Source: JANOGU01 sp964499865
GTDB taxonomy: Bacteria; Pseudomonadota; Alphaproteobacteria; Rhodobacterales; Rhodobacteraceae
Assembly (NCBI GenBank): GCA_964499865.1
Contig: CAZCPY010000177.1
Coordinates: 1-5,555 of the forward strand
Reading direction: 5' to 3'
DNA length: 5,555 nucleotides
Shown here: in pieces, positions 1 to 5,555 of the stretch
Layout of the letters: each line of letters opens with the position of its first letter
Position numbering within the stretch: the stretch's first letter is position 1
Position numbers and translations under genes: made by a program
Notes under the pieces: generated by a model
What the model was told of the DNA's origin: nothing
What the model saw: only the letters and a program-made list of their open reading frames with translations
The model's database searches: none

Positions 1-19
1 CAGGCGAGACGAAAGGAAT

Positions 20-32
20 GTGCCGAAGGCAC
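20..32. other. small perfect hairpin in the leader of the ligase gene
   Basis: GTGCC and GGCAC form a 5-bp perfect stem around the trinucleotide loop GAA. An AAAGGA stretch lies directly upstream (12-17). No T-run follows, so it is a poor intrinsic terminator. It may be the remnant of an upstream gene end or a leader RNA structure. The GTG that opens the stem is in frame with the downstream ligase, but the AAAGGA is only 2-3 nt away, too close for a normal ribosome binding site. Function unknown. Confidence 0.35.
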
Positions 33-73
33 GCGATTCACTTCAGACGCCGGGGGCGGGTGCGGCGGCGGCG

Positions 74-102
74 TTGACGCGACCCGGCGGGGGCGGTTTG
101 CT
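74..102 (+). promoter_or_regulatory. weak candidate promoter for the ligase cluster
   Basis: TTGACG (74-79) matches five of six bases of the sigma70 -35 box. After 17 nt comes TTTGCT (97-102), which matches only three of six bases of the -10 box. Transcription would begin around 108-110, almost exactly at the ATG at 110, giving a leaderless or nearly leaderless message. That would fit the lack of a clear ribosome binding site before that ATG. In such GC-rich DNA a chance match is quite possible, and the true promoter may lie left of the window. Confidence 0.2.
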
Positions 103-109
103 GGGGCGC

Positions 110-1630
110 ATGGACCTGCCCTCAATGATCGACACCGGCCCGCCGCCCGCAGCGCCCGCGGCGTTCAACCTCGCCGCGCATGTGCTCGCCGCCGGGATCG
201 CCGCACCTGGCCGCGTGGCTTTGGTGGTGGCGGGGCGCGACGGGGTGGAGCGGTGGCGTTTCGGGCGGCTGGTCGCCGCGGTGACGGGCGTGGCGGGCGG
301 TCTGCGCATGCGCGGCCTGCGGCCCGGCGACCGGGTGCTGCTGCGCTTGCCCGACGGGCCCGAGGTGCCGGTGGCCTTCCTCGGCGCCATCGCCGCGGGA
401 CTGGTGCCGATGCCGTCGCCCGCCGCGCTTGCGGCGGGCGACGCCACGGCGCTGTCGCTGCGCCTGAACCCTGCGGCGGTGGTGGCGGGCGCGGGGGTGG
501 CGGCGCCCGAGGGCCCGTGGCCGGTCATCCCCGCCACCGACCTGCGCGCGATGATGGACGGGCCGCCGGGGGCCTTCCATCCCGGCCCCCCCGACCGGCC
601 CGCCTATGTCGTGGCGACCTCCGGCACCTCGGGGCAGCCGTCGCTTGTCGTCCACGCCCATCGGGCGATGCTGGCGCGGCGGATGATGCAGCAGGGCTGG
701 GAGGGGCTGGGGCCCGCAGACCGCGTCCTGCATGCGGGTGCCATGGGCTGGACCTACACGCTCGGCACCGGCTTTCTGGATCCCTGGACCGTGGGGGCCA
801 CCGCGATCCTGCCGCAGCACCGCGACGCTGCGGCCCTGGCACTGCTGGCCCGCCGCCATGACGCGACGATCCTTGCCGCCGTCCCCGGCGTCTTCCGCCG
901 CCTGCTGCGGAGCGGTCTGCCGCCGCTTCCCCGGCTGCGCCATGGCCTGTCGGCGGGCGAGGCGCTGCCGCCCGCCCTGCGCGCCGAGTGGCGCGCGGCG
1001 ACCGGGACCGACCTGCACGAAGCCCTGGGGATGAGCGAGGTCTCGACCTGGGTTTCCGGCAGCCCGCACCGTCCTGCCCCCGAGGGCTGGACCGGCTGGC
1101 CGCAGGCGGGGCGGCGGGTGGCGGTGCTGGGCGCGGACGGCCGGCCCGTCCCGCGCGGGCAGCCGGGCGTCCTGGCGGTGGACAAGGGCGACCCCGGGCT
1201 GGCGCTTGGGCTGCTCGACGACGCCGAGGGCTGGGCGGCGCGGTTCCGCGGCGGCTGGTTCCTGACCGGCGATCTGGGGGTGATGCGCGCGGATGGCGCG
1301 ATCCGGTCGCTCGGGCGGGCGGACGAGGTCCTGAACCCCGGCGGCCACCGCATCGGCCCGGCCGAGGTGGAGGCGGCCTTTGCCGGGGTTCCGGGGATGG
1401 AGTCCTGCGCCGCGGCCGAGGTCGCCTTGCCGACCGGCGCCCGCGTGCTGGGCCTTCTCTATGCGGGCAGCGCCGGCATCGGGGCGGTGGAGGCCGCGGC
1501 GCAGGCGCTGTCGCCCTGGAAGCGGCCCCGGATCATCGCCCGGGCCGAGGCGCTGCCGGTCACGCGGGCGGGCAAGCTCGACCGCCGCGCGGTGGCGGCG
1601 GCGCTGGCGGCGGGGGTGGGCCCGTGCTAG
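110..1630 (+). CDS. AMP-dependent acyl/aryl-CoA synthetase (ANL superfamily, benzoate-CoA ligase-like)
   Basis: Cytoplasmic adenylate-forming enzyme of 506 aa, a normal length for the superfamily. It would activate a carboxylic acid with ATP and pass it to CoA; the substrate cannot be read. Visible motifs: P-loop TSGTSGQPS (170-178), SAGEALP (281-287), A5-like GMSE (307-310), TGD (386-388), hinge GRADEVLNPGG then HRIGPAEVE (402-421), and the C-terminal A10 lysine in TRAGKLDRR (485-493, K489). SAGEALP followed by HEALGMSE resembles benzoate-CoA ligases. Odd points: the P-loop lysine is replaced by Ser178, and the TTG of the P-loop reads TSG. The start is uncertain: ATG 110 is chosen because the family-like part (FNLAAHVLAAG, residues 19-29) begins shortly after it. 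ATG 125 and GTG 20 are in-frame alternatives, and the frame is open to the left edge. The stop lies 10 nt before the dsbA-like gene. Confidence 0.85.
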   Translation: MDLPSMIDTGPPPAAPAAFNLAAHVLAAGIAAPGRVALVVAGRDGVERWRFGRLVAAVTGVAGGLRMRGLRPGDRVLLRLPDGPEVPVAFLGAIAAGLVPMPSPAALAAGDATALSLRLNPAAVVAGAGVAAPEGPWPVIPATDLRAMMDGPPGAFHPGPPDRPAYVVATSGTSGQPSLVVHAHRAMLARRMMQQGWEGLGPADRVLHAGAMGWTYTLGTGFLDPWTVGATAILPQHRDAAALALLARRHDATILAAVPGVFRRLLRSGLPPLPRLRHGLSAGEALPPALRAEWRAATGTDLHEALGMSEVSTWVSGSPHRPAPEGWTGWPQAGRRVAVLGADGRPVPRGQPGVLAVDKGDPGLALGLLDDAEGWAARFRGGWFLTGDLGVMRADGAIRSLGRADEVLNPGGHRIGPAEVEAAFAGVPGMESCAAAEVALPTGARVLGLLYAGSAGIGAVEAAAQALSPWKRPRIIARAEALPVTRAGKLDRRAVAAALAAGVGPC

Positions 1631-1640
1631 GGCGCGCGCC

Positions 1641-2276
1641 ATGCTGCGCCTCGACATCTTCTCCGACCCCGTCTGCCCCTGGTGCATGATCGGCAAGGCC
1701 AACCTCGACCGGGCGCTGGAAAGCCGCCCCGGCCATCCCTTCGCGATCCGCTGGCACCCGTTCCGGCTGGCGCCCGACATGCCCCCGGGCGGCGTCGACC
1801 GGCAGCAGCACCTGGCCGCCAAGTTCGGCGGCACCGACCGGCTTCGCGAGGCCGAGGCGCGGGTCACCGCGATGGCGCGGGCGGCGGGGCTGGAGGTTGA
1901 CCTTGCGCGGGCGACGCGCAGCCCCGACACGCTCGATGCCCACCGCCTGATCCACTGGGCCGGGATCGAGGGGCGGCAGACCGCCATCGTCGCCGCCCTG
2001 TTCCGCGCCTATTTCCGCGACGGGCGCGACATCGGCGACGCCGCCGTGCTGGCCGCCATCGCGGGCGAGACCGGGATGGATGCGGACGCGGTGGCCCGCC
2101 TGCTGGCCTCGGACGCCGACCGCGACGACATCGCCGCGCGCGACGCCGACGCCCGCGCCAGGGGCGTCGACGCGGTGCCGACCTTCCTGATCGCCGGCCG
2201 GTATGTCGTGCGGGGCGCCCAAGGGCCCGAGCTGTGGCAGTCGGTGATCGACGAGCTTGCGGGGGCCGCGCGGTGA
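1641..2276 (+). CDS. DsbA-family oxidoreductase, FrnE type
   Basis: A 211-aa thioredoxin-fold protein with the DsbA helical insert. The redox motif CPWC sits at residues 12-15, right after the first beta strand (LRLDIFSDP). The cis-proline loop VPTF is at 179-182. Family-typical stretches are SPDTLDAHRLIHWA (94-107), ALFRAYF with DGRDIGD (119-133) and RGAQGPELW (191-199). There is no signal peptide, so it should act in the cytoplasm, unlike periplasmic DsbA. FrnE relatives are linked to disulfide chemistry, oxidative stress or polyketide-type metabolism; the partner here is unknown. ATG 1641 leaves just enough sequence for the first strand. An AGGG (1629-1632) overlaps the previous stop codon and sits 8 nt upstream, suggesting translation coupled to the ligase. 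The 3' end overlaps the MFS gene by four bases. 2-hydroxychromene-2-carboxylate isomerase is a related fold, but CPWC favours an oxidoreductase. Confidence 0.9.
   Translation: MLRLDIFSDPVCPWCMIGKANLDRALESRPGHPFAIRWHPFRLAPDMPPGGVDRQQHLAAKFGGTDRLREAEARVTAMARAAGLEVDLARATRSPDTLDAHRLIHWAGIEGRQTAIVAALFRAYFRDGRDIGDAAVLAAIAGETGMDADAVARLLASDADRDDIAARDADARARGVDAVPTFLIAGRYVVRGAQGPELWQSVIDELAGAAR
2261..2265 (+). promoter_or_regulatory. ribosome binding site for the MFS gene
   Basis: A GGGGG run lies 7 nt before the GTG at 2273, inside the end of the dsbA-like gene. It supports GTG 2273 over the in-frame GTG at 2234, which would add 13 polar, non-family residues before the first membrane helix. Confidence 0.4.
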
Positions 2277-3475
2277 CGGTTTCTTCCACGGTCGTCGCCG
2301 CGCCGCGGCCCGCCTTCGTCGCGCTGATGGCGGCGCTGTTTGCCACCATCGCCTTTGCCATCGACGCGATGCTGCCGGCGATGCCCGCCATCGCCGCCGA
2401 CCTGTCGCCGCAGGCGCCCAACCGGGCGGCGCTGGTGCTGTCGGCCTTCGTGCTGGGCATGGGCCTTGACACCTTTCTGGCCGGGCCGATCTCGGACGCC
2501 GTCGGGCGGCGGGCGACGATCCTCGGCGGCCTTGCGATCTTCACCGCGGGGTCCGTGCTGGCGGCCTTCGCGCCCACGATGGAGGTCCTGCTGCTCGCCC
2601 GCCTGCTGCAGGGCCTGGGCGCCGCGGGGCCGCGGGTGGCCTCGATCGCGCTGGTGCGCGACCTCTACGCCGGGCCGCGGATGGCGCAGGTCGTGTCCTT
2701 TGCGATGATGGTCTTCATGATCGTGCCCGCCGCCGCCCCGGCGATCGGCCAGGCGATCCTGCAGGCGGCCGGCTGGCGGGCGATCTTCGGGGCCTTCTGC
2801 GCCTTCGCGCTGGTCATCGGCACCTGGTTCTGGGCCGTGCAGCCCGAAACCCTGCCACCTTCGGCGCGCCGCCCGCTGCGGGTGGCGCCGCTGTGGGCGG
2901 GGCTGAGGGAGGTGCTGGGCAGCCGCCGCGTGCTGGCCTCGATCCTCGTGCAGTCGATGGTCTTCGGCGCGCTGTTCGGCATGCTGTCCTCGGTGCAGCC
3001 GATCTTTGCAGGCTTTGGCCGCGGCGCGACCTTCCCCGCCTGGTTCGCGCTGATCGCGCTGGTCTCGGCGGGGGCCAGCCTGACCAACGCGCTGCTGGTG
3101 CGGCGGCTGGGGATGTACCGGCTGGTGCGGGCGACGCTGGTCGTCGTGGGGGGCCTCAGCGGCGGCATGGCGGCGATGACGCTGGGCGGGCTCTGGCCGC
3201 CGGGGCTGGCCTTCGCGGGGTTCTTCCTCTGGGCGGTGGCGGTGTTCTGCATGGCCTCGCTGACGATCGGCAACCTCAACGCCATCACGCTGGAACCGCT
3301 CGGCCATATCGCCGGGCTGGCCTCGTCGGTGGTGCTTGCCGTGCCCACGGTGGCGGCGGCGGCGATCGCCTCGGCGCTGGGGCTGGCCTTCGACGGCACG
3401 GCGGGGCCGCTCGCGCTCGGGATGACGGTCAGCCTGGCGGCGGCGCTGGCGGTGCTGCCCGCGGTGCGGCGCTAG
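2273..3475 (+). CDS. MFS transporter, Bcr/CflA-type drug efflux
   Basis: A 400-aa inner-membrane protein with about 12 hydrophobic helices, the usual length for Bcr/CflA (DHA1) drug:proton antiporters. TM1 (about 14-33) carries IDAMLPAMP (30-38), the counterpart of the TDMYLPALP-like signature. Motif A is GPISDAVGRR (71-80, with D75, G78 and R79). RLLQGLGAAGP (110-120) and ALVRDLY (126-132, R129) match the motif B region of Bcr/CflA proteins. PLGHIAGLASSV (342-353) is also typical of the subfamily. It probably exports a small molecule using the proton gradient; the substrate is unknown. The start codon GTG overlaps the previous stop TGA (GTGA), so translation is likely coupled to the FrnE-like gene. 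It appears to be the last gene of the three-gene cluster. Confidence 0.9.
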   Translation: MTVSSTVVAAPRPAFVALMAALFATIAFAIDAMLPAMPAIAADLSPQAPNRAALVLSAFVLGMGLDTFLAGPISDAVGRRATILGGLAIFTAGSVLAAFAPTMEVLLLARLLQGLGAAGPRVASIALVRDLYAGPRMAQVVSFAMMVFMIVPAAAPAIGQAILQAAGWRAIFGAFCAFALVIGTWFWAVQPETLPPSARRPLRVAPLWAGLREVLGSRRVLASILVQSMVFGALFGMLSSVQPIFAGFGRGATFPAWFALIALVSAGASLTNALLVRRLGMYRLVRATLVVVGGLSGGMAAMTLGGLWPPGLAFAGFFLWAVAVFCMASLTIGNLNAITLEPLGHIAGLASSVVLAVPTVAAAAIASALGLAFDGTAGPLALGMTVSLAAALAVLPAVRR

Positions 3476-3500
3476 CGGGACCCGGCCTATCCGCGCGCAA

Positions 3501-3518
3501 GGCGGGTGACAGCCCGCC
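3501..3518. other. inverted repeat overlapping the lipoprotein promoter
   Basis: GGCGGG and CCCGCC form a perfect 6-bp stem around the loop TGACAG, 26 bases after the MFS stop codon. It could help end transcription of the upstream cluster, although only a TTT (3523-3525) follows. It could also be an operator, because most of the -35 box GTGACA (3506-3511) lies in its loop. Confidence 0.4.
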
Positions 3519-3534
3519 GCGGTTTCGCTATGGT
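3506..3534 (+). promoter_or_regulatory. sigma70-like promoter of the YSC84 lipoprotein gene
   Basis: The -35 box GTGACA (3506-3511, five of six matches) is separated by exactly 17 nt from the -10 box TATGGT (3529-3534, four of six, within GCTATGGT). Transcription would start near 3541, leaving a leader of about 40 nt that contains the strong ribosome binding site. This suggests the lipoprotein is transcribed separately from the upstream three-gene cluster. Confidence 0.5.
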
Positions 3535-3571
3535 GCGGCGAAAGGGGCAGCAGACCCCGGATCGAGGCATC

Positions 3572-3576
3572 GGAGG
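3572..3576 (+). promoter_or_regulatory. strong ribosome binding site of the lipoprotein gene
   Basis: A perfect GGAGG core lies 5 nt before ATG 3582. It is the strongest such site in the window, and it fixes the start exactly at the beginning of the signal peptide. Confidence 0.7.
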
Positions 3577-3581
3577 CAGCA

Positions 3582-4127
3582 ATGATCGCGCGCAGGGCTT
3601 TCGTCTTCACCGGCATGGCGGCGGGGCTTTCGGCCTGCGGCAACGGCATCGGCGGCAACGGGGGCGCGCAGATCGACGGGCGGGTGGACGCCACGCGCGA
3701 CTTCCTCTTCGGCCGCTATCCCGGCACACGCGACCTTGCCGCGCGCGCCGCGGGCGTCCTTTACATGCCGCTGGTCACCGAGGCCGGCTTCGGCATCGGC
3801 GGCGCCTACGGTCGCGGCGCCCTTCGCATCAGCGACGTGACGGTCGACTACTATTCGACCACGCGGGCCACCATCGGCTTCCAGATCGGCGCGCAGCAGT
3901 ATGCCCACGCGCTGTTCTTCCTGACCGAGGCCGCGCTCGGCGACTTCCGCCGCTCGGACGGCTGGGCCGCCAGCGCCGACGTGCGCTACGCCACGCCCGA
4001 CGAAGGCGCGAGCCTGGGCAAGGAGACGACCGAGATCCAGCCCGTGGTGGCGCTGGTCTTCGGCCAGTCGGGTCTGATCGCGGGGGCGACGCTGGCGGGC
4101 GTCAAGTATACCCGCATCATCCCCTGA
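3582..4127 (+). CDS. YSC84/SYLF-domain lipoprotein
   Basis: A 181-aa exported lipoprotein. The N-terminus has a Tat-like RRAFVF (4-9), a short hydrophobic stretch and a lipobox LSAC (16-19), so Cys19 should be lipidated. The following Gly20 does not suggest the Asp+2 inner-membrane retention signal. A Gly/Asn linker (20-28) leads into the SYLF/YSC84 domain (about 35-181), including LYMPLVTEAGFGIGG (60-74), VDYYSTTRATIGFQIGAQ (88-105), a central LFFLTEAAL (111-119) and a C-terminal VVALVFGQSGLIAGATLAG (155-173). SYLF domains bind lipids in eukaryotes; the role of bacterial periplasmic members is not established. The gene has its own promoter and a strong ribosome binding site, and is probably a single-gene unit. 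The family call is confident; the function is unknown. Confidence 0.88.
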   Translation: MIARRAFVFTGMAAGLSACGNGIGGNGGAQIDGRVDATRDFLFGRYPGTRDLAARAAGVLYMPLVTEAGFGIGGAYGRGALRISDVTVDYYSTTRATIGFQIGAQQYAHALFFLTEAALGDFRRSDGWAASADVRYATPDEGASLGKETTEIQPVVALVFGQSGLIAGATLAGVKYTRIIP

Positions 4128-4136
4128 CGGGGTTTT
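4121..4136 (+). terminator. compact intrinsic terminator at the lipoprotein stop codon
   Basis: CCCC (4121-4124), loop TGAC and GGGG (4129-4132) are followed directly by TTTT (4133-4136). The stop codon TGA lies in the loop. The stem is only four G:C pairs, so termination may be partial, but the layout of stem plus T-run is exact and is the only clear one in the window. Confidence 0.45.
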
Positions 4137-4160
4137 CACCGCCCCCGCTTCCCTGCTAAG
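4133..4160 (+). promoter_or_regulatory. candidate argF promoter
   Basis: TTTTCA (4133-4138, four of six -35 matches) is followed after 16 nt by GCTAAG (4155-4160). The latter is a weak -10 match, but its GCTAAGG context resembles the GCTATGG of the lipoprotein promoter upstream. The -35 box coincides with the T-run of the preceding terminator. It is the only plausible promoter in the 65-nt gap. No arginine operator could be recognised. Confidence 0.3.
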
Positions 4161-4192
4161 GCTGCCGCTTCCCGCGGGCGGAGCCTTGAGAC

Positions 4193-5119
<927 letters not shown>

Positions 5120-5150
5120 GGCACGGGGCCTGAACCGCCTCTCCCCACAA

Positions 5151-5260
5151 GGCGCTTCTCTCCCCCCTCGTGGGGGAGGGAGAGGGTGGGGGGGCACCCG
5201 GCCGGCCGGTAGAGCCCCGCTCCCCCATCCCCGCCCCACGAGGGGGAGGGGAGGCGCTTC
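5151..5260. repeat. intergenic inverted-repeat element with flanking 8-bp direct repeat
   Basis: The left arm has CCCCCTCGTGGGG (5163-5175) and the right arm has its exact reverse complement (5234-5246). Imperfect G/C-tract pairing extends further out and in. Each core can also fold alone as a hairpin with a TCGT or ACGA loop. The centre is the 12-bp palindrome CCGGCCGGCCGG (5198-5209), within one base of the midpoint of the arms. GGCGCTTC occurs directly repeated on both sides (5151-5158 and 5253-5260), which may be a target-site duplication around a 94-bp core, or part of the repeat unit. C-rich arms with a CTCGTGGGG core recall palindromic repeats scattered between genes in many alphaproteobacterial genomes. 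It lies between convergent genes and could also end transcription from both sides, but has no T-run. Confidence 0.7.
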
Positions 5261-5300
5261 CGGTGTGGCAGTGTCACAAGAGGCGCGCGCGGCGGCGCCT

Positions 5301-5555
5301 TCAGACGCGCCGCAGGAGCGACGCCTTCACAAGCGCCGCGCGCAGGGCAAAGGGGCTGGGGGACAGCCGTCCCTCGGCCACCGCCGCCGGGTCGGCCAGC
5401 GCCCGCACCAGCACCCGGCGCGCCTGTGCCGCGGCCAGCCAGGCCGGGCTGAAGGCGCCGCGCCGCCCCTGACCCAGCCGCTCCAGCCCCGCCCTTGCCA
5501 GATCGCGCGCCTCGCCCGGCAGCCGCGCGCGGCCGCGCGCCGCAAGCTCCGGCAC
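5301..5555 (-). CDS. C-terminal part of a probable squalene/phytoene synthase family protein
   Basis: A minus-strand gene cut by the right edge; 84 codons and the stop (5301-5303) are visible. The codon at the edge is GTG but is probably an internal valine. The visible part is Ala/Arg/Leu-rich: PELAARGRARLPG, then ARDLARAGLERLGQGRR (17-33), FSPAWLAAAQARRVLVRALADP (35-56), AVAEGRLSPSPFALRAAL (58-75) and a basic end. This order resembles the C-termini of the short squalene/phytoene synthase paralogs (NDUFAF6-like) of Rhodobacterales: helix ending in LARxGL, an AWL helix, ADPxxVAxGxLxxSPF, and a final helix. The catalytic aspartate-rich motifs would lie outside the window, so the call rests on memory of the tail only. 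It converges on argF, with 181 nt between the stop codons. Confidence 0.5.
   Translation of the reverse strand: MPELAARGRARLPGEARDLARAGLERLGQGRRGAFSPAWLAAAQARRVLVRALADPAAVAEGRLSPSPFALRAALVKASLLRRV

Noticed and set aside
18..77. Short open frame starting at ATG 18 and ending at TGA 75-77
   Set aside because: It encodes only 19 residues dominated by arginine, with AAAGGA too close to the start. It may be the tail of an upstream frame, but nothing supports it as a gene.
122..1987. A 621-codon open frame on the minus strand opposite the ligase and the dsbA-like gene
   Set aside because: It spans two well-supported forward genes, its product is Arg/Gly/Pro-rich low-complexity sequence with no motif, and such antisense frames are expected where third positions are almost all G or C.
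2009..3694. A 561-codon minus-strand open frame opposite the MFS gene
   Set aside because: Its translation is His/Arg/Gly-rich and repetitive, the mirror image of hydrophobic membrane-helix codons. The forward frame has clear MFS motifs.
5264..5278. TGTGG-N5-TCACA, which looks like a CRP-type operator
   Set aside because: The spacer is one base short of the CRP consensus and one half-site base is wrong. The site also lies at the end of convergent genes, not in front of a start.
5120..5300. Search for a tRNA or other structured RNA gene in the argF downstream gap
   Set aside because: The stems found belong to the inverted-repeat element. There is no cloverleaf, T-loop consensus or CCA end.

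Overview
The window is a GC-rich, densely coded stretch of bacterial chromosome. The best guess is an alphaproteobacterium of the Rhodobacterales (Rhodobacter/Paracoccus-like). This rests on very strong G/C preference at third codon positions, the recognisable family variants (YSC84/SYLF lipoprotein, FrnE-type DsbA, the ornithine carbamoyltransferase variant), and promoter-like sites with a GCTAnGG core. No marker gene confirms the lineage. All calls come from reading the sequence; no database search was run.

Layout: (1) 1-109 is a leader with a small perfect hairpin. (2) 110-3475 is a tight forward cluster of three genes: an adenylate-forming acyl/aryl-CoA ligase-like enzyme, a FrnE-type DsbA oxidoreductase starting 10 nt later, and a Bcr/CflA-type MFS exporter that overlaps it through a GTGA junction. 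They look co-transcribed. (3) 3476-3581 holds a good sigma70-like promoter and a strong ribosome binding site for a single gene encoding a Tat-type lipoprotein with a YSC84/SYLF domain (3582-4127). A compact hairpin plus T4 lies at its stop codon. (4) 4193-5119 is argF, anabolic ornithine carbamoyltransferase, with all catalytic motifs intact. (5) 5120-5300 is a non-coding gap between convergent genes. It is almost filled by an inverted-repeat element centred on a 12-bp palindrome and flanked by an 8-bp direct repeat. (6) 5301-5555 on the minus strand is the C-terminal end of a gene running off the right edge, probably squalene/phytoene synthase family.

How the genes relate: the ligase, oxidoreductase and exporter share a transcription unit by spacing, but no common pathway can be read from the sequence. 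The lipoprotein and argF look like separate single-gene units. This is mostly ordinary core/housekeeping chromosome. The least ordinary features are the intergenic inverted-repeat element, the divergent ATP-binding loop of the ligase, and the hairpin that coincides with the -35 box of the lipoprotein promoter. I see no phage, plasmid, CRISPR, rRNA or tRNA signal and no convincing undescribed system.
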